Source of the DNA: Hybos culiciformis
Taxonomy: Eukaryota > Arthropoda > Insecta > Diptera > Hybotidae
Direction: 5' to 3'
Assembly: GCA_964007475.1 (NCBI GenBank)
Contig: CAXFZM010000209.1
Location: 62,001 to 126,000, forward strand
Length of the DNA stretch: 64,000 nucleotides
The translations under genes and the position numbers were made by a program. This document shows positions 26,361 to 38,895 of this stretch, one piece after another (position 1 is the first letter of the stretch; each line of letters starts with the position of its first letter). Below the pieces are notes generated by a model. That model did not search any database. It saw only the letters and a list, made by a program, of their open reading frames with translations, and was not told the origin of the DNA.

Positions 26361-29300
26361 TTGGCATTTAACAAATTAAAATTGATGCACTGGTTCGCAA
26401 GCTATGAGCTCTCAAAGTTGAGAAAGAAAATTTTACATATTTACTATGAAAAAATCGCCATTCGACGGTTTTTAGGCTCTAGCTCAAAAACCAAAAAATA
26501 TTTTCTAAAACAATTTTTTTTTAGATTAAAATTCATAAAATTACGCTTCTTTTGGCATTTAAAAAATTAAAATCGATGCACTGGTTCGCAAGCTATGAGC
26601 TCTCAAAGTTGAGAAAGAAAATTTTACATATTTAGTATGAAAAAATCGCCTTTCGACAGTTTTTAGGCTCTAGCTCAAAAACCAAAAAATTCATAAAATT
26701 ACGTTTCTTTTGGCATTTAAAAAATTAAAATCGATGCACTGGTTCGCGAGCTATGAGCTCTCAAATTTGAGAAAGAAAATTTTACATATTTAGTATGAAA
26801 AAATCGCCTTTCGACGGTTTTTAGGCTCTAGCTCAAAAACCAAAAAATGTTTTCTAAAACAATTTTTGTTTAGATTAAAATTCATAAAATTACGCTTATT
26901 TTGGCATTTAAAAAATTAAAATCGATGCACTGGTTCGCGAGCTATGAGCTCTCAAAGTTGAGAAATAAAATTTTACATATTTAGTATGAAAAAATCGCCT
27001 TTCGACGGTTTTTAAGCTCTAGCTCAAAAACCAAAAAATATTTTCTAAAACAATTTTTTTTTAGATTAAAATTCATAAAATTACGCTTCTTTTGGCATTT
27101 AAAAAATTAAAATCGATGCACTGGTTCGCAAGCTATGAGCTCTCAAAGTTGAGAAAGAAAATTTTACATATTTAGTATGAAAAAATCGCCTTTCGACAGT
27201 TTTTAGGCTCTAGCTCAAAAACCAAAAAATTCATAAAATTACGCTTCTTTTGGCATTTAAAAAATTAAAATCGATGCACTGGTTCGCAAGCTATGAGCTC
27301 TCAAAGTTGAGAAAGAAAATTTTACATATTTAGTATGAAAAAATCGCCTTTCGACAGTTTTTAGGCTCTAGCTCAAAAACCAAAAAATTCATAAAATTAC
27401 GCTTCTTTTGGCATTTAAAAAATTAAAATCGATGCACTGGTTCGCGAGCTATAGCTCTCAAAGTTGAGAAAGAAAATTTAACATATTTAGTATGAAAAAA
27501 TCGCCTTTCGACGGTTTTTAGGCTCTAGCTCAAAAACCCAAAAATATTTTATAAAACAATTTTTTTTTAGATTAAAATTCATAAAATTACGCTTCTTTTG
27601 GAATTTAAAAAATTAAAATCGATGCACTGGTTCGCGAGCTATGAGATCTCAAAGTTGAGAAAGAAAATTTTACATATTTAGTATGAAAAAATCGCCTTTC
27701 GACGGTTTTTAGGCTCTAGCTCAAAAACCAAAAAATGTTTTCTAAAACAATTTTTGTTTAGATTAAAATTCATAAAATTACGCTTATTTTGGCATTTAAA
27801 AAATTAAAATCGATGCACTGGTTCGCGAGCTATGAGCTCTCAAAGTTGAGAAATAAAATTTTACATATTTAGTATGAAAAAATCGCCTTTGACGGTTTTT
27901 AAGCTCTAGCTCAAAAACCAAAAAATATTTTCTAAAACAATTTTTTTTTAGATTAAAATTCATAAAATTACGCTTCTTTTGGCATTTAAAAAATTAAAAT
28001 CGATGCACTGGTTCGCAAGCTATGAGCTCTCAAAGTTGAGAAAGAAAATTTTACATATTTAGTATGAAAAAATCGCCATTCGACGGTTTTTAGGCTCTAG
28101 CTCAAAAACCAAAAAATATTTTCTAAAACAATTTTTTTTTAGATTAAAATTCATAAAATTACGCTTCTTTTGGCATTCAAAAAATTAAAATCGATGCACT
28201 GGTTCGCAAGCTATGAGCTCTCAAAGTTGAGAAAGAAAATTTTACATATTTAGTATGAAAAAATCGCCTTTCGACAGTTTTTAGGCTCTAGCTCAAAAAC
28301 CAAAAAATTCATAAAATTACGCTTCTTTTGGCATTTAAAAAATTAAAATCGATGCACTGGTTCGCGAGCTATGAGCTCTCAAATTTGAGAAAGAAAATTT
28401 TACATATTTAGTATGAAAAAATCGCCTTTCGACGGTTTTTAGGCTCTAGCTCAAAAACCCAAAAATATTTTATAAAACAATTTTTTTTTAGATTAAAATT
28501 CATAAAATTACGCTTCTTTTGGAATTTAAAAAATTAAAATCGATGCACTGGTTCGCGAGCTATGAGATCTCAAAGTTGAGAAAGAAAATTTTACATATTT
28601 AGTATGAAAAAATCGCCTTTCGACGGTTTTTAGGCTCTAGCTCAAAAACCAAAAAATGTTTTCTAAAACAATTTTTGTTTAGATTAAAATTCATAAAATT
28701 ACGCTTATTTTGGCATTTAAAAAATTAAAATCGATGCACTGGTTCGCGAGCTATGAGCTCTCAAAGTTGAGAAATAAAATTTTACATATTTAGTATGAAA
28801 AAATCGCCTTTCGACGGTTTTTAAGCTCTAGCTCAAAAACCAAAAAATATTTTCTAAAACAATTTTTTTTTAGATTAAAATTCATAAAATTACGCTTCTT
28901 TTGGCATTTAAAAAATTAAAATCGATGCACTGGTTCGCAAGCTATGAGCTCTCAAAGTTGAGAAAGAAAATTTTACATATTTAGTATGAAAAAATCGCCT
29001 TTCGACAGTTTTTAGGCTCTAGCTCAAAAACCAAAAAATTCATAAAATTACGCTTCTTTTGGCATTTAAAAAATTAAAATCGATGCACTGGTTCGCGAGC
29101 TATGAGCTCTCAAATTTGAGAAAGAAAATTTTACATATTTAGTATGAAAAAATCGCCTTTCGACGGTTTTTAGGCTCTAGCTCAAAAACCCAAAAATATT
29201 TTATAAAACAATTTTTTTTTAGATTAAAATTCATAAAATTACGCTTCTTTTGGAATTTAAAAAATTAAAATCGATGCACTGGTTCGCGAGCTATGAGATC

Positions 29301-30928
29301 TCAAAGTTGAGAAAGAAAATTTTACATATTTAGTATGAAAAAATCGCCTTTCGACGGTTTTTAGGCTCTAGCTCAAAAACCAAAAAATGTTTTCTAAAAC
29401 AATTTTTGTTTAGATTAAATTTCATAAAATTACGCTTATTTTGGCATTTAAAAAATTAAAATCGATGCACTGGTTCGCGAGCAATGAGCTCTCAAAGTTG
29501 AGAAATAAAATTTTACATATTTAGTATGAAAAAATCGCCTTTCGACGGTTTTTAAGCTCTAGCTCAAAAACCAAAAAATATTTTCTAAAACAATTTTTTT
29601 TTAGATTAAAATTCATAAAATTACGCTTCTTTTGGCATTTAAAAAATTAAAATCGATGCACTGGTTCGCAAGCTATGAGCTCTCAAAGTTGAGAAAGAAA
29701 ATTTTACATATTTAGTATGAAAAAATCGCCATTCGACGGTTTTTAGGCTCTAGCTCAAAAACCAAAAAATATTTTCTAAAACAATTTTTTTTTAGATTAA
29801 AATTCATAAAATTACGTTTCTTTTGGCATTTAAAAAATTAAAATCGATGCACTGGTTCGCGAGCTTTGAGCTCTCAAAGTTGAGAAAGAAAATTTTACAT
29901 ATTTAGTATGAAAAAATCGCCTTTCGACGGTTTTTAGGATCTAGCTCAAAAACCAAAAAATTCATAAAATTAGGCTTCTTTTGGCATTAAAAAACTAAAA
30001 TCGATGCACTGGTTCGCGAGCTATGAGCTCTCAAAGTTGAGAAAGAAAATTTTACATATTTAGAATGAAAAAATCGCCTTTCGACGGTTTTTAGGCTCTA
30101 GCTCAAAAACCAAAAATAATTTTCCAAAACAATTTTTTTTAGATTAAAATTCATAAAATTACGCTTCTTTTGGCATTTAAAAAACTAAAATCGATGCACT
30201 GGTTCGCGAGCTATGAGCTCTCAAAGTTGAGAAAGAAAATTTTACATATTTAGAATGAAAAAATCGCCTTTCGACGGTTTTTAGGCTCTAGCTCAAAAAC
30301 CAAAAATAATTTTCCAAAACAATTTTTTTTAGATTAAAATTCATAAAATTACGCTTCTTTTGGCATTTAAAAAATTAAAATCGATGCACTGGTTCGCGAG
30401 CTATAGCTCTCAAAGTTGAGAAAGAAAATTTTACATATTTAGTATGAAAAAATCGCCTTTCGACGGTTTTTAAGCTCTAGCTCAAAAACCAAAAATAATT
30501 TTCTAAAACAATTTTTTTTAGATTAAAATTCATAAAATTACGCTTCTTTTGGCATTTAAAAAATTAAAATCGATGCACTGGTTCGCGAGCTATAGCTCTC
30601 AAAGTTGAGAAAGAAAATTTTACATATTTAGTATGAAAAAATCGCCTTTCGACGGTTTTTAAGCTCTAGCTCAAAAACCAAAAATAATTTTCTAAAACAA
30701 TTTTTTTTAGATTAAAATTCATAAAATTACGCTTCTTTTGGCATTTAAAAAACTAAAATCGATGCACTGGTTCGCGAGCTATGAGCTCTCAAAGTTGAGA
30801 AAGAAAATTTTACATATTTAGAATGAAAAAATCGCCTTTCGACGGTTTTTAGGCTCTAGCTCAAAAACCAAAAATAATTTTCCAAAACAATTTTTTTTTA
30901 GATTAAAATTCATAAAATTACGCTTCTT
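26361..30928. repeat. Higher-order repeat copy 6 (4568 bp)
   Basis: The copy starts exactly 6600 bp after the previous marker and shares the TTTGACGG deletion near 27884. The variant AGATTAAATTTC near 29415 is also present at 18436 in copy 4. Near its right end two single-monomer tandem duplications occur (30001-30190 with 30191-30380, and 30381-30569 with 30570-30760). The companion marker seen in other copies is absent here. Confidence 0.8.
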
Positions 30929-33900
30929 TTGGCATTTAACAAATTAAAATTGATGCACTGGTTCGCAAGCTATGAGCTCTCAAAGTTGAGAAAGAAAATT
31001 TTACATATTTACTATGAAAAAATCGCCATTCGACGGTTTTTAGGCTCTAGCTCAAAAACCAAAAAATATTTTCTAAAACAATTTTTTTTTAGATTAAAAT
31101 TCATAAAATTACGTTTCTTTTGGCATTTAAAAAATTAAAATCGATGCACTGGTTCGCGAGCTTTGAGCTCTCAAAGTTGAGAAAGAAAATTTTACATATT
31201 TAGTATGAAAAAATCGCCTTTCGACGGTTTTTAGGCTCTAGCTCAAAAACCAAAAAATTCATAAAATTACGCTTCTTTTGGCATTTAAAAAATTTAAATC
31301 AATGCACTGGTTCGCGAGCTATGAGCTCTCAAATTTGAGAAAGAAAATTTTACATATTTGTATGAAAAAATCGCCTTTCGACGGTTTTTAGGCTCTAGCT
31401 CAAAAACCCAAAAATATTTTATAAAACAATTTTTTTTTAGATTAAAATTCATAAAATTACGCTTCTTTTGGAATTTAAAAAATTAAAATCGATGCACTGG
31501 TTCGCGAGCTATGAGATCTCAAAGTTGAGAAAGAAAATTTTAAATATTTAGTATGAAAAAATCGCCTTTCGACGGTTTTTAGGCTCTAGCTCAAAAACCA
31601 AAAAATGTTTTCTAAAACAATTTTTGTTTAGATTAAAATTCATAAAATTACTCTTCTTTTGGCATTTAAAAACTTAAAATCGATGCACTCGTTCGCGAGC
31701 TATGAGCTCTCAAAGTTGAGAAAGAAAATTTTACATATTTAGTATGAAAAAATCGCCTTTCGCCGGTTTTTAGGCTCTAGCTCAATAACCAAAAAATATT
31801 TTCTAAAACAATTTTTTTTTAGATTAAAATTCTGAAAATTACGCTTCTTTTGGCATTTAAAAAATTGAAATCGATCCACTGGTTCGCGAGCTATGAGCTC
31901 TCAAAATTGAGAAAAAAAATTTAAATATTTAGTATGAAAAAATCGCCTTTCGACGGTTTTTAGGCTCTAGCTCAAAAACCCAAAAATATTTTACAAAACA
32001 ATTTTTTTTTAGATTAAAATTCATAAAATTACGCTTCTTTTGACATGTAAAAAATTAAAATCGATGCACTGGTTTGCGAGCTATGAGCTCTCAAAGTTGA
32101 GAAAGAAAATTTTAAATATTTAGTATGAAAAAATCGCCTTTCGACGGTTTTTAGGCTCTAGCTCAAAAACCAAAAAATGTTTTCTAAAACAATTTTTTTT
32201 TAGATTAAAATTCATAAAATTACGCTTCTTTTGGCATTTAAAAAATTAAAATCGATGCACTGGTTCGCGAGCTATGAGCTCTCAAAGTTGAGAAAGAAAA
32301 TTTTACATATTTAGAATGAAAATATCGCCTTTCGACGGTTTTTAGGCTCTAGCTCAAAAACCAAAAATAATTTTCCAAAACAATTTTTTTTAGATTAAAA
32401 TTCATAAAATTACGCTTCTTTTGGCATTTAAAAAATTAAAATCGATGCACTGGTTCGCGAGCTATAGCTCTCAAAGTTGAGAAAGAAAATTTAACATATT
32501 TAGTATGAAAAAATCGCCTTTCGACGGTTTTTAGGCTCTAGCTCAAAAACCAAAAAATATTTTCTAAAACAATTTTTTTTTAGATTAAAATTCATAAAAT
32601 TACGTTTCTTTTGGCATTTAAAAAATTAAAATCGATGCACTGGTTCGCGAGCTTTGAGCTCTCAAAGTTGAGAAAGAAAATTTTACATATTTAGTAAGAA
32701 AAAATCGCCTTTCGACAGTTTTTAGGCTCTAGCTCAAAAACCAAAAAATTCATAAAATTACGCTTCTTTTGGCATTTAAAAAATTAAAATCGATGCACTG
32801 GTTCGCGAGCTATGAGCTCTCAAATTTGAGAAAGAAAATTTTACATATTTAGTATGAAAAAATCGCCTTTCGACGGTTTTTAGGCTCTAGCTCAAAAACC
32901 CAAAAATATTTTATAAAACAATTTTTTTTTAGATTAAAATTCATAAAATTACGCTTCTTTTGGAATTTAAAAAATTAAAATCGATGCACTGGTTCGCGAG
33001 CTATGAGATCTCAAAGTTGAGAAAGAAAATTTTACATATTTAGTATGAAAAAATCGCCTTTCGACGGTTTTTAGGCTCTAGCTCAAAAACCAAAAAATGT
33101 TTTCTAAAACAATTTTTGTTTAGATTAAAATTCATAAAATTACGCTTATTTTGGCATTTAAAAAATTAAAATCGATGCACTGGTTCGCGAGCTATGAGCT
33201 CTCAAAGTTGAGAAATAAAATTTTACATATTTAGTATGAAAAAATCGCCTTTCGACGGTTTTTAAGCTCTAGCTCAAAAACCAAAAAATATTTTCTAAAA
33301 CAATTTTTTTTTAGATTAAAATTCATAAAATTACGCTTCTTTTGGCATTTAAAAAATTAAAATCGATGCACTGGTTCGCAAGCTATGAGCTCTCAAAGTT
33401 GAGAAAGAAAATTTTACATATTTAGTATGAAAAAATCGCCATTCGACGGTTTTTAGGCTCTAGCTCAAAAACCAAATATTTTCTAAAACAATTTTTTTTT
33501 AGATTAAAATTCATAAAATTACGTTTCTTTTGGCATTTAAAAAATTAAAATCGATGCACTGGTTCGCGAGCTTTGAGCTCTCAAAGTTGAGAAAGAAAAT
33601 TTTACATATTTAGTATGAAAAAATCGCCTTTCGACGGTTTTTAGGCTCTAGCTCAAAAACCAAAAAATTCATAAAATTACGCTTCTTTTGGCATTTAAAA
33701 AACTAAAATCGATGCACTGGTTCGCGAGCTATGAGCTCTCAAAGTTGAGAAAGAAAATTTTACATATTTAGAATGAAAAAATCGCCTTTCGACGGTTTTT
33801 AGGCTCTAGCTCAAAAACCAAAAATAATTTTCCAAAACAATTTTTTTTAGATTAAAATTCATAAAATTACGCTTCTTTTGGCATTTAAAAAATTAAAATC

Positions 33901-36900
33901 GATGCACTGGTTCGCAAGCTATAGCTCTCAAAGTTGAGAAAGAAAATTTTACATATTTAGTATGAAAAAATCGCCTTTCGACGGTTTTTAAGCTCTAGCT
34001 CAAAAACCAAAAATAATTTTCTAAAACAATTTTTTTTAGATTAAAATTCATAAAATTACGCTTCTTTTGGCATTTAAAAAATTAAAATCGATGCACTGGT
34101 TCGCAAGCTATAGCTCTCAAAGTTGAGAAAGAAAATTTTACATATTTAGTATGAAAAAATCGCCTTTCGACGGTTTTTAGGCTCTAGCTCAAAAACCAAA
34201 AAATATTTTCTAAAACAATTTTTTTTTAGATTAAAATTCATAAAATTACGCTTCTTTTGGCATTTAAAAAATTAAAATCGATGCACTGGTTCGCAAGCTA
34301 TGAGCTCTCAAAGTTGAGAAAGAAAATTTTACATATTTAGTATGAAAAAATCGCCATTCGACGGTTTTTAGGCTCTAGCTCAAAAACCAAAAAATATTTT
34401 CTAAAACAATTTTTTTTTAGATTAAAATTCATAAAATTACGTTTCTTTTGGCATTTAAAAAATTAAAATCGATGCACTGGTTCGCGAGCTTTGAGCTCTC
34501 AAAGTTGAGAAAGAAAATTTTACATATTTAGTATGAAAAAATCGCCTTTCGACGGTTTTTAGGCTCTAGCTCAAAAACCAAAAAATTCATAAAATTACGC
34601 TTCTTTTGGCATTTAAAAAATTAAAATCAATGCACTGGTTCGCGAGCTATGAGCTCTCAAATTTGAGAAAGAAAATTTTACATATTTAGTATGAAAAAAT
34701 CGCCTTTCGACGGTTTTTAGGCTCTAGCTCAAAAACCAAAAAATGTTTTCTAAAACAATTTTTGTTTAGATTAAAATTCATAAAATTACGCTTATTTTGA
34801 CATTTAAAAAATTAAAATCGATGCACTGGTTCGCGAGCTATGAGCTCTCAAAGTTGAGAAAGAAAATTTTACATATTTAGTATGAAAAAATCGCCTTTCG
34901 ACGGTTTTTAGGCTCTAGCTCAAAAACCAAAAAATATTTTCTAAAACAATTTTTTTTAGATTAAAATTCATAAAATTACGCTTCTTTTGGCATTTAAAAA
35001 ATTAAAATCGATGCACTGGTTCGCGAGCTATGAGCTCTCAAAGTTGAGAAAGAAAATTTTACATATTTAGTATGAAAAAATCGCCTTTCGACGGTTTTTA
35101 GGCTCTAGCTCAAAAAACCAAAAATATTTTATAAAACAATTTTTTTTTAGATTAAAATTCATAAAATTACGCTTCTTTTGGAATTTAAAAAATTAAAATC
35201 GATGCACTGGTTCGCGAACTATGAGCTCTCAAAGTTGAGAAAGAAAATTTTACATATTTAGTATGAAAAAATCGCCTTTCGACGGTTTTTAGGCTCTAGC
35301 TCAAAAACCCAAAAATATTTTATAAAACAATTTTTTTTTAGATTAAAATTCATAAAATTACGCTTCTTTTGGCATTTAAAAAATTAAAATCGATGCACAG
35401 GTTCGCGAGCTATGAGCTCTCAAAGTTGAGAAAGAAAATTTTACATATTTAGAATGAAAAAATCGCCTTTCGACGGTTTTTAGGCTCTAGCTCAAAAACC
35501 AAAAATAATTTTCCAAAACAATTTTTTTTAGATTAAAATTCATAAAATTACGCTTCTTTTGGCATTTAAAAAATTAAAATCGATGCACTGGTTCGCGAGC
35601 TATAGCTCTCAAAGTTGAGAAAGAAAATTTAACATATTTAGTATGAAAAAATCGCCTTTCGACGGTTTTTAGGCTCTAGCTCAAAAACCAAAAAATATTT
35701 TCTAAAACAATTTTTTTTTAGATTAAAATTCATAAAATTACGTTTGTTTTGGCATTTAAAAAATTAAAATCGATGCACTGGTTCGCGAGCTTTGAGCTCT
35801 CAAAGTTGAGAAAGAAAATTTTACATATTTAGTATGAAAAAATCGCCTTTCGACGGTTTTTAGGCTCTAGCTCAAAAACCAAAAAATTCATAAAATTACG
35901 CTTCTTTTGGCATTTAAAAAATTAAAATCGATGCACTGGTTCGCGAGCTATGAGCTCTCAAATTTGAGAAAGAAAATTTTACATATTTAGTATGAAAAAA
36001 TCGCCTTTCGACGGTTTTTAGGCTCTAGCTCAAAAACCCAAAAATATTTTATAAAACAATTTTTTTTTAGATTAAAATTCATAAAATTACGCTTCTTTTG
36101 GAATTTAAAAAATTAAAATCGATGCACTGGTTCGCGAGCTATGAGATCTCAAAGTTGAGAAAGAAAATTTTACATATTTAGTATGAAAAAATCGCCTTTC
36201 GACAGTTTTTAGGCTCTAGCTCAAAAACCAAAAATAATTTTCTAAAACAATTTTTTTTAGATTAAAATTCATAAAATTACTCTTCTTTTGGCATTTAAAA
36301 AATTAAAATCGATGCACTGGTTCGCGAGCTATGAGCTCTCAAAGTTGAGAAAAAAAATTTTACATATTTAGTATGAAAAAATCGCCTTTCGACGGTTTTT
36401 AGGCTCTAGCTCAAAAACCAAAAATAATTTTCTAAAACAATTTTTTTTAGATTAAAATTCATAAAATTACTCTTCTTTTGGCATTTAAAAAATTAAAATC
36501 GATGCACTGGTTCGCGAGCTATGAGCTCTCAAAGTTGAGAAAAAAAATTTTACATATTTAGTATGAAAAAATCGCCTTTCGACGGTTTTTAGGCTCTAGC
36601 TCAAAAACCAAAAAATATTTTCTAAAACAATTTTTTTTTAGATAAAAATTCATAAAATTACGCTTCTTTTGGCATTTAAAAAATTAAAATCGATCCACTG
36701 GTTCGCGAGCTATGAGCTCTCAAAGTTGAGAAAGAAAATTTTACATATTTAGTATGAAAAAATCGCCTTTCGACGGTTTTTAGGCTCTAGCTCAAAAACC
36801 AAAAAATATTTTCTGAAACAATTTTTTTTTAGATTAAAATTCATAAAATTACGTTTCTTTTGACATTTAAAAAATTAAAATAGATGCACTGGTTCGCGAG

Positions 36901-37207
36901 CTATGAGCTCTCAAAATGGAGAAAGAAAATTTTACATATTTAGTATGATAAAATCGCCTTTCGACGGTTTTTAGGCTCTAGCTCAAAAACCAAAAAATAT
37001 TTTCTAAAACAATTTTTTTTAGATTAAAATTCATAAAATTACGCTTCTTTTGGCATTTAAAAAATTAAAATCGATGCACTGGTTCGCGAGCTATGAGCTC
37101 TCAAAATTGAGAAAAAAAATTTAAATATTTAGTATGAAAAAATCGCCTTTCGACGGTTTTTAGGCTCTAGCTCAAAAACTCAAAAATATTTTATAAAACA
37201 ATTTTTT
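30929..37207. repeat. Higher-order repeat copy 7, decaying toward the array edge
   Basis: The copy begins with the usual marker monomer and contains a CTCG block (31688-32261). From about 34.6 kb onward the regular order of variants is progressively lost. Monomers carry private changes such as ATTACTCTTC (near 36278 and 36468), GAGAAAAAAAATTT and TTTTGACATT. The final monomer is cut inside its oligo-T tract at 37207, where the composite insertion starts. The loss of order at an array edge is as expected when exchange homogenises the interior more than the flanks. Confidence 0.78.
31688..32261. repeat. CTCG three-monomer block, copy 4 (diverged)
   Basis: Same markers as the other three blocks but with private changes: CGCCGGTTTTTAGG instead of CGACGGTTTTT, TTCTGAAAATTACG instead of TTCAGAAAATT, and GACATGTAAAA instead of GACATTTAAAA. 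It is the most diverged copy and lies closest to the array edge. Confidence 0.82.
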
Positions 37208-37358
37208 GAAGTTTATACTTCTTTAGCGGCGTTGGAAGAAATTTGGTAGAGGGTAAAAATCCATTTTCATATAGAATTTTTCTGAGAATCGTCATCATTT
37301 TTCTGAGAATCGGCCGTCATCATTTTTTTCAAATATTAAAAAAAAAAAAAAAACATAA
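37208..37358. other. Left edge of the insertion with a short tandem duplication
   Basis: The segment begins with GAAGTTTATACTTC, whose first 13 bases recur inverted at 43042-43054 near the other end of the insertion. From about 37278 to 37327 a 20-odd-base unit, CATTTTTCTGAGAATCG, is repeated in tandem with small differences. An A-run (37338-37353) follows and is the tail of the adjacent minus-strand tRNA-like element. I see no gene here. Confidence 0.6.
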
Positions 37359-37423
37359 TTGGGTTCGAACCTGGCACCTTCAGACTTATTAGTCTGGTGT
37401 TATATCCACTAAGCCATATGGCC
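37359..37423 (-). other. tRNA-like element 1 (SINE head or tRNA pseudogene)
   Basis: Read on the minus strand, this begins GGCCATATGGCTTAGTGGAT and ends GTTCGAACCC. It has an A-box match (TGGCTTAGTGG) and a B-box match (GTTCGAACC) at tRNA-like spacing. The anticodon arm CAGAC/GTCTG pairs perfectly but encloses only six bases (TAATAA). The expected T stem (CCAGG against CCAAT) pairs at only two positions, so a working tRNA is unlikely. Downstream on the same strand lies a run of about 16 T. The upstream motif TTTTAGAAAGCAAAA is shared with elements 2-5, so the repeated unit is longer than the tRNA core. Confidence 0.65.
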
Positions 37424-37492
37424 ATATAATTTTTGCTTTCTAAAATCATATAAAGAGTATTCTTCTAAATAATATAAATAATATAGTTCAAC
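37424..37492. other. AT-rich sequence upstream of tRNA-like element 1
   Basis: This holds the shared upstream motif (TTTTGCTTTCTAAAAT on this strand) and then unremarkable AT-rich sequence up to the direct repeat X. A short minus-strand reading frame across the region has no recognisable protein features and overlaps the tRNA-like core. Confidence 0.5.
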
Positions 37493-37932
37493 TTCTGTTT
37501 TGTTCTTTAATACGGTTATTGGAATGAAATAAACGGGTTCATGAATACGATTAGGAAGGAAGGAAATAAGAGAGAAATTTTTAAAATAAATACCGGCGAT
37601 TTTAATTATTAAAGAAGACAAGTGCTCTTTTATGTTATTTTAGAAAGCTAAAATCATAAGGGCAATATGGCTGAGTGGATAGAATATCGGATTACAATTC
37701 TGAAGGTGCCAAGTTCGATCCCCCGATACTGAGAATTTTATGAAATTTTTTTTTTTTTTAATTTTTTTAACATAATAATGTAGTTACGCCAAATACAAAA
37801 TACCAAAGAGGGAGAGACAATAAATTGGTCAATTAATTTTTGCAGAGTGATCTAATTAATTTCCGTAAAGCGTCATAATTTTTAAAGTTAAAATTTTTCT
37901 CTTAATTTAAGTATCTGTACTTCGTTTTGGTA
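37493..37932 (+). repeat. Direct repeat X, copy 1
   Basis: This segment, from TTCTG to CTTCGTTTTGGTA, recurs in the same orientation at 40199-40655. From about 37580 onward the two copies are almost identical (e.g. AGAAGACAAGTGCTC, GGGAGAGA, GCGTCATAATTTTT, AAGTATCTGTACTTCG). The first part differs by short insertions. It contains tRNA-like element 2. Its right end abuts exactly the outer end of the left palindrome arm at 37933, while the second copy ends close to the inner end of the right arm. Confidence 0.85.
37660..37728 (+). other. tRNA-like element 2
   Basis: The core reads GGGCAATATGGCTGAGTGGA at its start and ends GTTCGATCCCCC. The A box (TGGCTGAGTGG) and B box (GTTCGATCC) are clear. 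The anticodon arm TCGGA/TCTGA pairs with one G-T and encloses a seven-base loop TTACAAT, placing ACA at the anticodon position. The T stem (CCAAG against CCCCG) is mostly unpaired, so tRNA function is doubtful. A T-run of about 12 follows at 37744, as a Pol III terminator or SINE tail would. The motif TTTTAGAAAGC lies just upstream. Confidence 0.65.
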
Positions 37933-38092
37933 AATATTCACAGCTTTTTCGTGCAATCTTATTTTCACAATGAATTAACATAATCTTGTGATCATTCATA
38001 AAAAAGTTAGACACCGGATAATAGGTATATCACTAAAGTCCCAACTAATTTTCAAACATGTTTTACCACTTACTATGACAAGACAGTTATAT

Positions 38093-38100
38093 GTATATAT
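38093..38100 (+). repeat. Left target-site duplication GTATATAT
   Basis: Eight-base direct repeat immediately before the MITE, identical to 38896-38903. It is present once in the uninterrupted homologous site of the opposite palindrome arm. Confidence 0.85.
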
Positions 38101-38895
38101 CAGGGACGAATCCTTCATATATTGAACTTATTGAGTGCTTCCGTAGAAAACATTTTAATATTTAACAAATAAAAACATAGGTTAAAATTTAAATACTGCA
38201 TTCAATAGAAATTACCCCTATATTACGCTTTATTTACAATAGGTACATATTTTCCTAAAGGCTTCCTAATATTAAGAAAGAATGCAAAATTTTAATTCAT
38301 TATTATGATTACAAAAAAAGAGAATTTTCGTATAGATGTCGCTTTTGAATACTGAAATTTCTTCTCATAGTAAAATTTTTGAAATCATTATTTTTTGTAT
38401 AGAATTTTTATTAACAGCTAAATTTCATAGCAAGCGTTAAACTAAATTTCAATAAAGCAAATAATGATTTCAAATTATGCATTCTCAATAATGTGAAGGG
38501 ATAAAAATTAAATTCCCTTTAATATCAGAGACACTAAATTTACCGTCTAAATTAGGAAAGGGTATGTATAAGAATATGAATAATGAGTGAAGGAAATTTA
38601 TTATTTGCGCTGAAAAGTATACTAATTTGATTTTGTTTGGTGATTTCAAGATACAATAAGACGATATAATTTTTAAATATTCAAATAATTCAAATTAAAT
38701 TAACTTAAAAAACATTCGGATCAATAATTAACATTAAATGTACCTAAATTAACTTCAAAATAATTAAAATGAACCTATGTATTTCAGATCATTTCAATAT
38801 CTTGCCTTATTTAAAATGGTGTTATATCTAAGTATAAAAAATATTAAATTCTATTAGTGTGCTTCCGATATTGAAAAACTTACGCTTCGTGCCTG
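38101..38895. mobile_element. Non-autonomous hAT-like MITE (795 bp) with 8-bp target duplication
   Basis: The element begins CAGGGACGAATCC and ends CTTACGCTTCGTGCCTG. The end read in reverse complement is CAGGCACGAAG, so the terminal inverted repeats are CAGG(G/C)ACGAA. It is flanked by direct 8-bp repeats GTATATAT at 38093-38100 and 38896-38903. The empty site survives in the opposite palindrome arm (42211-42235), where one GTATATAT equivalent lies between GACAGTTAT and GTATTTAAAC when read on the minus strand. An 8-bp target duplication with CAGRG-type ends is characteristic of the hAT superfamily. The interior is AT-rich and shows no transposase reading frame, so it would have depended on a transposase supplied in trans. 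Confidence 0.88.

Larger units (their letters stand above)
1..37207. repeat. Satellite array 1: 191-bp monomers in higher-order repeat
   Basis: The block is a continuous head-to-tail tandem array of an AT-rich monomer, and the window opens inside it. Using the GGTTCG that follows CACT as phase mark, successive monomers start at 191, 382, 573, 731 and 922, giving periods of 191, 191, 158 and 191 bp. Dividing length by the mixed period gives an estimated 200 monomers. Every monomer has the same order of landmarks: TTCGCGAGCTATGAGCTC, TCTCAAAGTTGAGA, AAAATTTTACATATT, ATCGCCTTTCGACGG, GGCTCTAGCTCAAAAACC, an oligo-T tract, and AATCGATGCACTGG. Variant monomers recur in fixed order over several kilobases. 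All monomers are in the same orientation. I see no gene, tRNA or transposon inside the block. A centromeric or pericentromeric role is inference from organisation only. Confidence 0.97.

Noticed and set aside
351..31138. Repeated open frames of 69-81 codons in array 1 as a conserved gene family
   Set aside because: They are satellite monomers read through the junction, start at TTG, and share identity only because the DNA repeat is copied. The monomer length of 191 is not a multiple of three and nearly all other monomers have stops in this frame.
37409..37621. 70-codon minus-strand open frame
   Set aside because: It overlaps a tRNA-like core and repeat X, has no recognisable protein feature, and AT-rich DNA yields such frames by chance.
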